A DNA stretch of 37,123 bases, taken from contig JBOHUE010000140.1 of assembly GCA_050734185.1 (NCBI GenBank), positions 1-37,123 on the forward strand. The letters run 5' to 3'. The number at the start of each line of letters is the position of its first letter. Within the stretch, counting starts at the first letter, position 1. Origin of the DNA: JAFALX01 sp050734185. GTDB lineage: Bacteria > Chloroflexota > Dormibacteria > Aeolococcales > Aeolococcaceae. Below are positions 22,445 to 31,339 of this stretch, piece after piece. The position numbers and the translations under genes are program-made. The notes beneath the pieces are model-generated. The model was not told where the DNA came from. It saw nothing but the letters and a program-made list of their open reading frames with translations, and ran no database searches.

Positions 22445-23770
22445 GAGGTTTTCGCCCAGCCGTCTCGACGCGGCGGTCGGATCCTCAGGTGCGTATGACG
22501 CCGCGGCCGTGGACACGTCAGCAGCGACCAAGTCGAACGCGATCAGCCCGATAACGACTGCCAGCACACATGATGACGCCACGCCCTGCGCAACCCCCAA
22601 CCCGGTCACCGGCAACGCCGCTCCGGCCTTAGCGAACAAGGTATCGGCTACCAGCAGGACCGGCACTGACGCGCGCCAGCTGAGCGCGTTTTCCGGCCGA
22701 GCCAGCCACCATGCTGTGCCGAACACGTATGGCTCGAGCAGGTAGTAGGGGTAGGCAGTCTTTGCCAGCATGGGAAAGCAGGCCGCGGCGATGGTGAGCA
22801 TGCCGAGCAAACCAGGGGCGGTCACAACGACGGACGGTCGTCGCCACGCAGCTACGCCGCAAATCATGAGCACTACAGCGCCGATCACATAAGCGTCGGC
22901 GTGTTGTACGACGCCGGCCAATGGGGTCCCGTAGGCGACGACCCACAACGATCCGCCGCCGATCGGCAGCTGCGCGCGATAGGTGATGAGCGAGAACAGC
23001 ACGTGTCGGCCATCTGCGAGAGCAAACGGCGCGACGCCGAGAACGATCGTGACTACGAACAGGATCAGGAACCGGCTGCCGTCGCGATAATGGCGGCCGG
23101 CGAGCAGTGCAAACGCGAATGGCACGACGTACAGCACAGCGGTGGTGCGGGTCAACGCCGCTAAGCCGAGCACTACGCCGGCGAGGGCTATGCGCCGCTG
23201 TGTGGTGAACGCAACCGCCACAAAGGTGAGCGCCAACTCGATGGGCTGTTCCAGGTGCCCGTAGTCGGCGACACTGATCCAGATTGGTGGAGCGAGCAGA
23301 AAGAGAAGTGGTGTCGCTGCGCGCCACGTGACGCCACCACGTGCCCGCGAGATGACGGTGACGGCCACGGCGGCGAGGGCCACGTTGGCCAACGCGGCTT
23401 CAACGCCGCTGAGACCGGCGCGCAAGCGCAGGTCGTTCGCCCACACCAGTGCATTCGCAACAGCGGCCACAGGCACGAGCGCGACAAGGCCAAGTGGACC
23501 ATTGGCGTTCGGGTAGCCGCCGAGGCTAGGCGCGGAGTAGACGAGCAGCGGATGGCCGTGGACCGCGATCTGCGCCGAGGGCCAGAAGTAGAGGTCGAGG
23601 TCCGTTGGGGTCTGCGCCGTGAGGAAGGCGCCGGCCGCCCACGCGGCCGAATAAAGACAGGCGCCTACAACGAGCGTGAGTACAGCGCGACGAGGGCCAG
23701 TCGTTGAAAGGCGGGTCAGAGCAGCGTCATGGAGTGCGCTAAGGCCACGTACGTTGCCTTGCGGCGCCAC
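22424..23770 (-). CDS. GT-C-type membrane glycosyltransferase
   Basis: A 448-residue protein with about eleven helices. The first periplasmic loop has PTDLDLYFWPSAQIAVHGHP and GGYPNANGPLG, with the Asp pair and the YPN/YPP-like site of GT-C enzymes. It is related in plan, not closely in sequence, to the convergent gene. It lies just downstream of the pilus operon on the same strand after a strong terminator, so it is probably a separate unit. A role in pilin or surface glycosylation is possible but only positional. Confidence 0.75.
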   Translation of the reverse strand: MAPQGNVRGLSALHDAALTRLSTTGPRRAVLTLVVGACLYSAAWAAGAFLTAQTPTDLDLYFWPSAQIAVHGHPLLVYSAPSLGGYPNANGPLGLVALVPVAAVANALVWANDLRLRAGLSGVEAALANVALAAVAVTVISRARGGVTWRAATPLLFLLAPPIWISVADYGHLEQPIELALTFVAVAFTTQRRIALAGVVLGLAALTRTTAVLYVVPFAFALLAGRHYRDGSRFLILFVVTIVLGVAPFALADGRHVLFSLITYRAQLPIGGGSLWVVAYGTPLAGVVQHADAYVIGAVVLMICGVAAWRRPSVVVTAPGLLGMLTIAAACFPMLAKTAYPYYLLEPYVFGTAWWLARPENALSWRASVPVLLVADTLFAKAGAALPVTGLGVAQGVASSCVLAVVIGLIAFDLVAADVSTAAASYAPEDPTAASRRLGENLSRRLQR

Positions 23771-23790
23771 GCCGTCACTAGTTGAAAAGA

Positions 23791-23820
23791 GAAGGCCCGC
23801 TGCCGAGACAGCGGGCCTTC
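23791..23820 (-). terminator. Intrinsic terminator of the pilus operon
   Basis: GAAGGCCCGCTG, 6-nt loop, then the perfect 12-bp complement. In the minus-strand reading the stem is followed by TCTTTTC. It lies 32 bp after the pilin stop. This is the best rho-independent terminator in the window. Confidence 0.85.
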
Positions 23821-23852
23821 CAGTTGACCACTAAGACCGCGGGTCCTTGGCC

Positions 23853-24269
23853 TCAGCCACTTCCACAACTGGGGTCAGCCGCGCCCGGCGTGAGAGCTCC
23901 CTGGTACTTGTACTGTCCGCCGACCGTTCCGTTGGGGTTCGTGAACGTGAAGACCTCACCATTACCAGGTGTGGTGTGCAGATAGACGGGAACGAGTTTG
24001 GTCAGATCGACCGTACCGGCAGAAGTATCAGTCGCAGATGGGTACTTCTGATTATTGTCGTTGTAGTACGCATCGCTCGCCGTTTGCACGCTCTTCGCAT
24101 CGGTGGCACAGGCCGAGCTCGCTCCCCGGTTGAACACCCCCGCCACGTTGAAGATGACGATGAGTGCCAGCACCGCCAAGACGGCGATGACGACGAGCAA
24201 CTCGATCAGGGTGAATCCACTCTGGCCGCGCACGCGCCGCCGCGCCACCCGGTTGTACAGATCGTCCAT
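23853..24269 (-). CDS. pilA: Major type IV pilin (PilA-like prepilin)
   Basis: A 138-residue protein with a basic leader ending RGQSG, then the class III signal GFTLIELLVVIAVLAVLALI with Glu at +5. Cleavage is expected after G18. The C-terminal domain is short with two cysteines (C56-like in SSACATD and the last in DPSCGSG). The region NDNNQKYPSATDTSAG is typical of major pilins of Gram-positive and Chloroflexota type. ATG 24269 has GGAGGAG upstream. It is the last gene of the operon before the terminator, which suits high expression. Confidence 0.9.
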   Translation of the reverse strand: MDDLYNRVARRRVRGQSGFTLIELLVVIAVLAVLALIVIFNVAGVFNRGASSACATDAKSVQTASDAYYNDNNQKYPSATDTSAGTVDLTKLVPVYLHTTPGNGEVFTFTNPNGTVGGQYKYQGALTPGAADPSCGSG

Positions 24270-24494
24270 GCCCTGTGCTCCTCCAGTTCCTGTGTATCGA
24301 GGGCGCTTTGAGAGATCCCGCCCGGTTTCCAACATTTTCAGCAGCCCGCCGTCAGGGACACAGATGCAGTTGCATCACGTCCCGTGGTCAATCTGATGGG
24401 TTCCGTCCGTTCCGCCGGCGCTCTCGTCCCAGCAACGGCCGACCGGAAGGAGCCGGGTCGCCGGCTGGCCAACGCATGGCTTCTCTAGCTGCTT
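24270..24494 (-). other. Leader region of the major pilin gene
   Basis: 225 bp without a gene. It probably holds the pilin promoter or a long 5' leader. GATGCA-GT-TGCATC (about 24363-24376) is a small palindrome. I looked for a c-di-GMP (GEMM) riboswitch pattern and did not find its conserved core. Confidence 0.35.
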
Positions 24495-27080
24495 CTAGTA
24501 CGAGCAGTTGGCTGTCGGCTTGCCAGTAATTGGGTCGAGACAGAGATATGTGAAGCTGATGATCGTCGTAGCAGACGTCGTCGGCGGCGTGCGCTTAGTG
24601 ACTCCCTGAGCACCACACCCTGCTTCAAACAGCAGCTGTCCCGGCAGGCTCTTCGCTGCAGCCGTGCCGGTCAGGCTCTCGTTGTAATACCCGCATACCG
24701 TCGACGTCGTGATCGGACTGCCGCTCGCTCCCGTGATCGTCAGGTCCGAGTTCGTGTTCCCTGCGACATAAAGATCGCGCACGATCACGCGGCCCCCGAC
24801 GTTCCAGCCATTACCCGTTGATCCATTGCCGGATACGTTCATCGTCGCGCGCGGTGCATAGATGAGACCCCCGAGGCTGCCCCCGTTTCCTGCGACGCTG
24901 ATCGCGCACGGCAGCTTCAGCACGGCACAGTTAGTGTTGGGGTCGGTCAGGTTCGGATCTGTATACACCGCTATGCCGGCGTAGAGGCCAGACGTCGTTG
25001 CGGTGAGCACGATCCTACCCTGGCCCGAAGAGCTGAGGGACCCGCCTGACTGCCCCGCCGCGGAGCACGCCCAATATGGACCAGCAGTTGGACACGCGAG
25101 GTAGATCACGACCGGCGTCGCAGCAGTGTACGCGTTGCCCGGTGACGGCACGGTGGCCCAGGGGGAGCTCAGCGTTAGGGTGTTGCTGGTGTTCGAACTC
25201 ACGGTGCCTGTCTCCGTGCTGCCGTTCGAGAGCGTCACGGTGACCTGAGCGTTGGTCCATTGGTTGCTGGTCCACGTCTTCTGGGTGTCCACCAGCGTGT
25301 TCGTCGTGTAATAGAGGCCGTTGATCGTGTATGCGTTGCCGGGCGCAGGGACCGTCGCCCAGTTGGCGCTCATCGTCAGCGTGTTGCTCGTGTTGGTGCT
25401 GACCGTGCCGTTTTCAGTGGTGCCGTTCGTGAGCGTCACCGTCACCTGAGCGTTGGCCCATTGGTTGGTGGTCCACGTCTTCTGCGTGTCCACCAGCGTG
25501 TTCGTCGTGTAGTAGAGCGTTCTGATCGTGTAGGCGCTGCCCGGCGACGGGATCGTCGTCCCCCAGTTGGACTTCATCGTCAGCGTATTGCCGGTATTGG
25601 TGTTGACGACGGCAGTTTCGGTGGTCCCGTTCGTGAGCGTCACGGTCACCTGAGCGTTGGCCCATTGGTTGGTGGTCCACGCCTTCTGAAGGTCAACCAG
25701 CGTGTTCGTCGTGTAGTAGAGGGTGTTGATCGAGAACGCGTTCGCCGGCGCAGGGAGTGTCGTCCAGTTCGACTTCATCGTCAGCGTTGTGGCGGTGTTG
25801 GTGTTGACGATGCCAGTTTCGGTGGTGCCGTTAGTGAGCGTCACGGTCACCTGAGCGTTGGCCCATTGGTTGGTGCCATTCGTCCAGTTGCTCTGCGTGT
25901 CCACGAGCGTATTTGCCGTGTAGTAGAGGGTGTTGATCGTGTAGGCACTGCCCGCCGGAGGCAGGGGGGTCGGCCACCTGTTGTTCAGCGTCAGCTTGTT
26001 ATTGGTGTTGCTCATGACAGTGTTCGTTTGAGTGGTGCCACTGACCGTCACGGTCAGGAGCGCGCCGACCCACTGGCCGGGAGCCCAGATCTTGCCCGTG
26101 GGAGCCGTCATGGTCCCGTTATTGCCGCTGTTGGCGTACGCCACCCCGGCTCCACTGCCGCTGTCGAACGGCTGGGTCGGGCTAGGACCGCTGTCGGTCA
26201 GACCGCCACTGTTCGACACGACTAGTCCGCCCGAGTCACCGTCGGACACACCCGAGCTGCTGCTATCGCTATTTGTCAAGGCCGAGCCCTGGTTGCCGCC
26301 GCCTCCTATGCTGATCGGACCCGTCGCGATGTAAGCACCGCTCTTCATGAACACCGTGCCGGTTGTAACGCTCAGGCTCGAGTAGACTCCAGGGCCGATC
26401 ACCGTGGCGGTCGTACAGCATGTCTGCGGCGGGGACGGCGACGACGATATGGGGAGTTTCCCGGCGAGCGGATCGGTGAACGGCGTGGTCAGATCGGTTG
26501 GCGTGGGCGACGTGCAGAGTTGCGCTCCCCTGCCGCAGGTGGCGCCGTTCGGCTGGCCATAGTCGTACAGCCCAATCGCCGGCGGCGTTCCGGTGGACGT
26601 CAGGACACCCGCAACGCTGCCGTTGCCGTCAACCTCGCCGGCGACGTTTAGCGTCTTGTTGTTGGTGTAGAGCACCGGTGTCTGCGGATTCGGCAGGGGA
26701 TCGTTCAGCAGGCACAGCAGGCAGCCGCCGCCGGGAGCGGTCCCGCCGAGCGTCGAAGGCGTGCAGCCGCCGGAATACGTCAGTGTCTGACTGGGGAACA
26801 GGCCGTCGGCTGTCGCGCCGAAACTGATCGTCCCTGCGTTGTTACTCGCAGGAGGGCACTGCTGAGCGGCGACGTCAGCCATGGAGAATTGCGCGGACCC
26901 CTCCGCGGTCGCGTCAATCGACGCCGTGGCTTCTGTCGAAGCGCGCTGAGAGAACACGGCCTTTGTGAGTCCGACGACCGCACCGGCAACGAGCGAGAAG
27001 AACAGGAAGAACGCGATCACGAGCACGAGCGCCTGTCCCTGCTCGGCGGGTCGCCGGCGCCGCCTCAGCATGACGGCCAT
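24495..27080 (-). CDS. Large repeat-bearing pilus-associated protein, 861 aa
   Basis: The N terminus RRRRRPAEQGQALVLVIAFF is a single helix of the PilX/TadE kind, without Glu at +5. Residues 60-325 are Gly/Ser/Cys rich and contain GVYSSLSVTTGTVFMKSG, the sort of segment seen in PilX-like pilus proteins. Residues 330-654 hold a degenerate and four clear tandem repeats (LYYTTNTLVDTQKTWTTNQW, then VTVTLTNGTTETGTV and NTLTM). Residues 655-861 are Cys-rich (LACPTAGPYWACS, LCLDPITGKPTANCSY) with GGLIYAPRATMNVSGNGS. It lies between minor prepilins and the major pilin and overlaps the gene before by 16 nt, so it probably rides on or caps the pilus and may serve as an adhesin. That function is inference. 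Confidence 0.78.
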   Translation of the reverse strand: MAVMLRRRRRPAEQGQALVLVIAFFLFFSLVAGAVVGLTKAVFSQRASTEATASIDATAEGSAQFSMADVAAQQCPPASNNAGTISFGATADGLFPSQTLTYSGGCTPSTLGGTAPGGGCLLCLLNDPLPNPQTPVLYTNNKTLNVAGEVDGNGSVAGVLTSTGTPPAIGLYDYGQPNGATCGRGAQLCTSPTPTDLTTPFTDPLAGKLPISSSPSPPQTCCTTATVIGPGVYSSLSVTTGTVFMKSGAYIATGPISIGGGGNQGSALTNSDSSSSGVSDGDSGGLVVSNSGGLTDSGPSPTQPFDSGSGAGVAYANSGNNGTMTAPTGKIWAPGQWVGALLTVTVSGTTQTNTVMSNTNNKLTLNNRWPTPLPPAGSAYTINTLYYTANTLVDTQSNWTNGTNQWANAQVTVTLTNGTTETGIVNTNTATTLTMKSNWTTLPAPANAFSINTLYYTTNTLVDLQKAWTTNQWANAQVTVTLTNGTTETAVVNTNTGNTLTMKSNWGTTIPSPGSAYTIRTLYYTTNTLVDTQKTWTTNQWANAQVTVTLTNGTTENGTVSTNTSNTLTMSANWATVPAPGNAYTINGLYYTTNTLVDTQKTWTSNQWTNAQVTVTLSNGSTETGTVSSNTSNTLTLSSPWATVPSPGNAYTAATPVVIYLACPTAGPYWACSAAGQSGGSLSSSGQGRIVLTATTSGLYAGIAVYTDPNLTDPNTNCAVLKLPCAISVAGNGGSLGGLIYAPRATMNVSGNGSTGNGWNVGGRVIVRDLYVAGNTNSDLTITGASGSPITTSTVCGYYNESLTGTAAAKSLPGQLLFEAGCGAQGVTKRTPPTTSATTIISFTYLCLDPITGKPTANCSY
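25119..25931 (-). repeat. Four tandem repeats of about 200 bp in the pilus-associated gene
   Basis: Residues 384-452, 453-520, 521-587 and 588-654 (69, 68, 67 and 67 residues). Each has the plan LYYT-NTLVD-Q--WT-NQW-NAQVTVTL-NG-TE, V--NT-NTLT and W-T-P-PG-AYTIN. A fifth, shorter and weaker unit precedes them (residues 330-383, 25932-26093). Confidence 0.88.
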
Positions 27081-27844
27081 CCCGCCGCCGCAGTCAACGA
27101 CGGGCTAAGTGGATCCATAGAGAGTGGCGCCATGGAGAACGAAGCCGTGACAGCTGTGCTGCCCGGGCGCAAGACGGTCTGCACCTGCTGGAAGGCGAGG
27201 TTCACCTGGTACGTCCATTGGTACGTCGCGGTCGCTCCGCTGGCCGTGGTGCTCGTGGGTGCGGAAGTCCAGGTTGCAAAGGCCGCGTAGTCGCCGGTGC
27301 TGATGTGACTCGTCGTGGTCGCGCCGGTGCCGTCGTTGTAGTCCGTTCTGATCACGTAGGCGCTCCCCGCGCCCTGCCGATACGTGATGGTGTGGCAGAC
27401 CGGCGGCGACCCCGCTGGGTACCAATACCATGCGATGCAGAGAAGGTAATACCCGGGCCCGCAGGTCGAGCCGGCGCCGCCGGTTTTCTGCACGCTGTTC
27501 GTGCATCCCCCGGTGGGAATGGGGGGCGGCGGGATGTAGGTCGGTGGCGGGGGAGGGTCGGGTGGTGGTTTTGCGGCGAGGCACACCGCACGGTTCACGT
27601 CCTTGCCGACCTGCTGCTCGAGGGCAAGCACGTCGTTGCTGCCGACGAGCTGCGCCTGGGCACCCCCGGGCCCGATGACCCTCAGGCCGATGCCGATTGC
27701 GCCGGCAAGACTGGCCATCACCAAGCCGAGCACGGCGGTGGACACCAGCAGCTCGGTCAACGTGAGGCCCGCTTCCGCTGCGCGTCGACTCCGAACGCCA
27801 GATCGTATAGGCGAGCGGGCGGTTAACAGGCGCCTCAGTTCCAT
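27065..27844 (-). CDS. PilW-like minor prepilin
   Basis: A 259-residue protein. The type III signal is RRAAEAG followed by LTLTELLVSTAVLGLVMASL; Glu is at +5 after G26. A proline-rich insert PPPDPPPPPTYIPPPP (about 93-108) precedes a Cys-containing beta-rich domain. Size and order fit PilW-type minor pilins that prime pilus assembly. It overlaps the PilV-like gene by 10 nt and the large protein gene by 16 nt. Confidence 0.82.
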   Translation of the reverse strand: MELRRLLTARSPIRSGVRSRRAAEAGLTLTELLVSTAVLGLVMASLAGAIGIGLRVIGPGGAQAQLVGSNDVLALEQQVGKDVNRAVCLAAKPPPDPPPPPTYIPPPPIPTGGCTNSVQKTGGAGSTCGPGYYLLCIAWYWYPAGSPPVCHTITYRQGAGSAYVIRTDYNDGTGATTTSHISTGDYAAFATWTSAPTSTTASGATATYQWTYQVNLAFQQVQTVLRPGSTAVTASFSMAPLSMDPLSPSLTAAAGWPSC

Positions 27845-28341
27845 CGCTTGTACACGATCCGGGTGACCGACTGGTTCGAGTTCAGGACCTGAAGCTTGAT
27901 CTCGAGTTGCTGGACCCCGTAGTCAGGAGGCGCGCCAACGCAGCCCGCCTTGGGTACAAGGGGCGTGTTCGCTGCTCCGTGGAAGGTGTCCGTCCCGCCC
28001 GTTGCCTGGTTGACCGCAATGACGTGGGCAGCTGTCGTTGGTGGAATGGTGAGCTTAGGCGGGTTCGACGCACGTGCCGTCTGAACGTCCGTGTCATATT
28101 GCCCCGCCGTTCCACACGTGTGATACGCGAGGTTCTCCGACCCCAGGTAGTCCGCCACCTGCCTCGCCTGCGTCGCCAATTGGGCGTCGTTGGCCGGCGA
28201 GCGCCCCACGACCACGACGACGGCGAACAGCCCGATCATCGCGACAAATCCGAGCGCGAGGAGGGCGATTGTCACCACCATCTCGATCAGCGTCACACCC
28301 ACTTCGCCGCGGTGCTTCCGCCGCCGAACGGCCGGGATCAT
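27835..28341 (-). CDS. PilV-like minor prepilin
   Basis: A 168-residue protein with the leader RRRKHRGEVG and then VTLIEMVVTIALLALGFVAM, Glu at +5 after G15. The C-terminal half has two cysteines (YHTCGTAG, KAGCVGAP) and ends with LEIKLQVLNSNQSVTRIVYK. The position after pilC and before the PilW-like gene suits a minor pilin of the initiation complex. It starts with a 4-nt overlap on the pilC stop. Confidence 0.84.
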   Translation of the reverse strand: MIPAVRRRKHRGEVGVTLIEMVVTIALLALGFVAMIGLFAVVVVVGRSPANDAQLATQARQVADYLGSENLAYHTCGTAGQYDTDVQTARASNPPKLTIPPTTAAHVIAVNQATGGTDTFHGAANTPLVPKAGCVGAPPDYGVQQLEIKLQVLNSNQSVTRIVYKRWN

Positions 28342-29462
28342 TTGTAGTTGCCGGCGATCGAGTAGATAGAGGTGATGAGGGTGACGGCGATGAACCCAAC
28401 GATGAGGCCGACGAATACGATCATCGCCGGCTCGAGCAGCGCGGTGAGACGCTTGATTCGGTAATCGAGATCCTGCTCGTACATGTCCGCGGCCTCTTCG
28501 AGGTTGGTGTCGAGGTGACCGGTCTCCTCGCCGACCCGGAACATCTGAATCACCGCTGGAGGGAAGGCCTTCGTCTGCTGCAGGGGACGGTAGATACCGT
28601 GCCCCGCGGCCAGAGCGGGGCCCACATTTACCAGGGATTTCCTGTAGACGCGGTTGCGCACGTTCTCCATGACGACGACGTAGGTCTGCCCGATCGGCAC
28701 GCCGGCGGAGAGCATGGAACTGAGCGTGCGGCAGAACCGCTCGATCATCGCCGCGTGAGCGATCTCGCGGACCGCAGGCATGCGTACCACCATCCAGTCG
28801 CGCGCGTAGCGTCCCCTCTCGGTTCGAGCGCCGATGCCGAGCAGGACGAACCCAATCAACACGCCGACGATGATCGCAATGCCATGCGCATTGACGTAGT
28901 TGGAGACGCCAAGAAGTCCATTCAAGATGGCCGGCGTCTTCACGCCCAGCGACGCGTACAGCTCCGAGAATTTCGGAAGCACGAAGACGATGATCCCGGT
29001 CAGGATCACGAGAGCGAAGCCGGCCACAACCGACGGGTACATCATTGCGGCGCGAATCTTCTGGCGCGCAGATGCCTCGCGCTCGATGTGCCCTGCCGCT
29101 TGCTTGAGCACGACGTCAAGATTCCCCGTGACCTCGGCGGAGCGCACCATGTCAGGAATGATTCGCGGGAACACCTTGGGATGGGCGGCGAACGCGTCGC
29201 TGAGACGCACACCGCGCTGAATGTCAGCCGCGACGGCGTAGTACGTATCCCGCAGCTTCTTGGTGGTCGCCTGCTCCGCGAAGGTTTCGATCGCGGTTGT
29301 CACCGGCACGCCCACCCGGACGAACGACGCCAGCTGCCGGCAGAACAGGACGATGATCTGTGGCTTGACCTTGCCGGGGCTGTAGGTCAGGAAATCCCTG
29401 ACGGAGCCGCCGAACCCGCCGCTCTTCCGGACCACTGTCGCCGGAGTGACCACCTGTGCCAT
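28338..29462 (-). CDS. pilC: Type IV pilus inner-membrane platform protein PilC/GspF
   Basis: A 374-residue protein with two T2SSF domains. The first is about 30-155 (LFCRQLASFVRVGVPVTTAI, SAEVTGNLDVVL) and the second 230-355 (MIERFCRTLSSMLSAGVPIG, FRVGEETGHLDTNLEEAA), each followed by a long hydrophobic segment, with the last helix at the C terminus (IVFVGLIVGFIAVTLITSIY). It forms the membrane base on which PilB turns to add pilins. It starts 20 bp after the pilB stop. Confidence 0.93.
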   Translation of the reverse strand: MAQVVTPATVVRKSGGFGGSVRDFLTYSPGKVKPQIIVLFCRQLASFVRVGVPVTTAIETFAEQATTKKLRDTYYAVAADIQRGVRLSDAFAAHPKVFPRIIPDMVRSAEVTGNLDVVLKQAAGHIEREASARQKIRAAMMYPSVVAGFALVILTGIIVFVLPKFSELYASLGVKTPAILNGLLGVSNYVNAHGIAIIVGVLIGFVLLGIGARTERGRYARDWMVVRMPAVREIAHAAMIERFCRTLSSMLSAGVPIGQTYVVVMENVRNRVYRKSLVNVGPALAAGHGIYRPLQQTKAFPPAVIQMFRVGEETGHLDTNLEEAADMYEQDLDYRIKRLTALLEPAMIVFVGLIVGFIAVTLITSIYSIAGNYK

Positions 29463-29482
29463 ACCCGCCTTACTCCTCGTCC

Positions 29483-31249
29483 CTAGAGGACGTAGACCGT
29501 TCGCATCGCCTCGGCGATCGTCGTCTTGCCCTCGTCTACCAAGTCGCAGACCGCATCCTGGAGGCTGCGGACACCCCCAGCGTGGACACGCTCGCGAAGC
29601 AGGGATTGAGGAATCTGTTCCACGATCTGTTCACGGATCATGTCGTTGACCCCGACGCATTCGAAGACGCCGCGCCGCTCGTAGAACCCGGTGCCGCTGC
29701 AGTGGCGGCACCCGACACCCGCCATCTGGTCGCGGGTCGGCAGTTTCCCTCGAATGGTCCGGTAGAACTCCGCCTCGGCAGGCTGCACGCGCGTCGGCAC
29801 CAAGCACGCAGGGCAGTTCACCCGCACGAGCCGCTGCGCGACGACGCCGATCACGGCGGACGCCACCAGGTACCCCTCAACCCCCATATCGAGGAAGCGG
29901 TACAGCGCGCCCACGGCGTCGGCGGCATGAAGCGAAGCCAGCACGAGGTGCCCGGTCAGCGCCGATTGCACCGCGATCTGCGCCGTCTCGACGTCGCGGA
30001 TCTCGCCGACGAGGATCACGTCGGGGTCCTGGCGCAGGATGGCGCGCAGCCCGTTGGCGAATGTCATGCCTGCGAGGCGGTTGATCTGGATCTGGTTTAT
30101 GTTTGCGAAGTGGTACTCGACCGGATCCTCGATGGTGGTGATGTTTCGAGTACTCCGGTCGAGTTCATTGAGTGCCGAATACAGCGTGGTCGTCTTGCCC
30201 GCGCCCGTGGGACCGGTGACGATCATCAGCCCGTACGGCGAGCTGATCAGCTGGCGCATGCGCTCGTGCTCCTGCTGGCGCAGCCCCAGCTGCGCCATGG
30301 GCAGCAGCGAGCGCGAACGGTCGAGCAGGCGCAGCACGACCTTCTCGCCCCAGATCGTTTCCATCGTCGCGATGCGGATGTCGACCGTGCGTCCGTCAAG
30401 CTCGAGCGTCGTCTGGCCGTCCTGGGCGCGATGGCGGTCGACGATGTCCATGTTCGCCATGATCTTCAGCCGCGACGCGACCGCTCCGCCGAGCGCTAGC
30501 GGCAGCGACTGCACATCGCGCAGCGCGCCGTCGATGCGGTAGCGGATGCGCAGGCGGTCGCTCTGCGGTTCGATGTGGATGTCCGAGACGCGATCACGCA
30601 GTCCCTGCATGAGCAGCAGGTTGACGATCTGCACCACCGGCGCATTGGCGTTGAGGCCCGCAAGCTCCGGCGCCTCCGCAACCACCACACGCGCGTCCTG
30701 GATCGCGGCGACGGCCTGCATCCCGACGTCATCAAGCACCGTGTAGTTGCGGTTGATCGCGCGCTGGATCGCGGCGGTGTCGGCGAACTCCAGCCGCACC
30801 GAGCGCTCCGCCTTCTCCATGATGGCCCTCGCCAGCGACGCGTCACCGGGATTCGGGGTCGCCACGTGGAGGCGGCCGCTGTCATCGATGCGGAGTGGGA
30901 AGATGCGGTGCTGCCGCACGAAGCCGGCGTCCAGCGCGTCGATGGCAGCGTGCTCGGCCTCGACATGGTCGAGATCGACCGGTGTCAGACCCATCTGCAG
31001 ACCGAGAGCGCTGGTAATGCTGTCGCTGGGCACACCGAGCCCGGTCAGGATCTCGCCGATGGGGCGTCTGTCGCGCCGCTGCTGCTTCAGTGCGGACTTC
31101 ACCGCGTCTTCGCCGACGAGCGACTGCTCGACGAGGATCTCGCCGAGCTTGCGCCCGTTGCGCGATCCCTGCGTCGTGATCTCGTGCTCTTGCACGACCG
31201 GAGGAGGCTCGGGAAGCTGCGCATCCCGCCGAGAGATTCTCACCACCAA
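29483..31249 (-). CDS. pilB: Type IV pilus assembly ATPase PilB/GspE
   Basis: A 588-residue protein. Residues 35-170 are a MshEN-type N domain (GRKLGEILVEQSLVGEDAV, GEILTGLGVPSDSIT), which in relatives can bind c-di-GMP. The ATPase core has Walker A GPTGAGKTT (346-354), the Asp box with TTIEDPVEY (371-379), Walker B DPDVILVGEIRD (408-419) and the His box HLVLASLHAADA. A zinc finger C479-x2-C482 and C514-x2-C517 marks it as an assembly ATPase and not PilT. It is the first gene of the pilus operon, divergent from the NarL-type regulator gene. Confidence 0.95.
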   Translation of the reverse strand: MVVRISRRDAQLPEPPPVVQEHEITTQGSRNGRKLGEILVEQSLVGEDAVKSALKQQRRDRRPIGEILTGLGVPSDSITSALGLQMGLTPVDLDHVEAEHAAIDALDAGFVRQHRIFPLRIDDSGRLHVATPNPGDASLARAIMEKAERSVRLEFADTAAIQRAINRNYTVLDDVGMQAVAAIQDARVVVAEAPELAGLNANAPVVQIVNLLLMQGLRDRVSDIHIEPQSDRLRIRYRIDGALRDVQSLPLALGGAVASRLKIMANMDIVDRHRAQDGQTTLELDGRTVDIRIATMETIWGEKVVLRLLDRSRSLLPMAQLGLRQQEHERMRQLISSPYGLMIVTGPTGAGKTTTLYSALNELDRSTRNITTIEDPVEYHFANINQIQINRLAGMTFANGLRAILRQDPDVILVGEIRDVETAQIAVQSALTGHLVLASLHAADAVGALYRFLDMGVEGYLVASAVIGVVAQRLVRVNCPACLVPTRVQPAEAEFYRTIRGKLPTRDQMAGVGCRHCSGTGFYERRGVFECVGVNDMIREQIVEQIPQSLLRERVHAGGVRSLQDAVCDLVDEGKTTIAEAMRTVYVL

Positions 31250-31291
31250 ATTCCCCCCAGCAACGGCTGGGCTGTCTTGACGATCCCGTAC

Positions 31292-31339
31292 CCCACTCGA
31301 GGCGTCACGTGGTCACCAGTCCCACTCGAGGCGTACTGT
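31292..31339 (+). promoter_or_regulatory. Direct repeats and -10 box before the NarL-type regulator
   Basis: CCCACTCGAGGCGT occurs at 31292-31305 and 31321-31334, 29 bp apart. TACTGT (31334-31339) follows at once and lies 6 nt before an ATG at 31346 that opens a 7-codon frame. The repeats are in the 140-bp gap between pilB and the regulator and could control either. Confidence 0.5.

Noticed and set aside
24270..24494. Possible c-di-GMP riboswitch before the pilin gene
   Set aside because: The conserved GEMM core could not be found on the minus strand.
25260..26225. A repetitive plus-strand frame of 321 codons
   Set aside because: It mirrors the tandem repeats of the pilus-associated gene on the minus strand.
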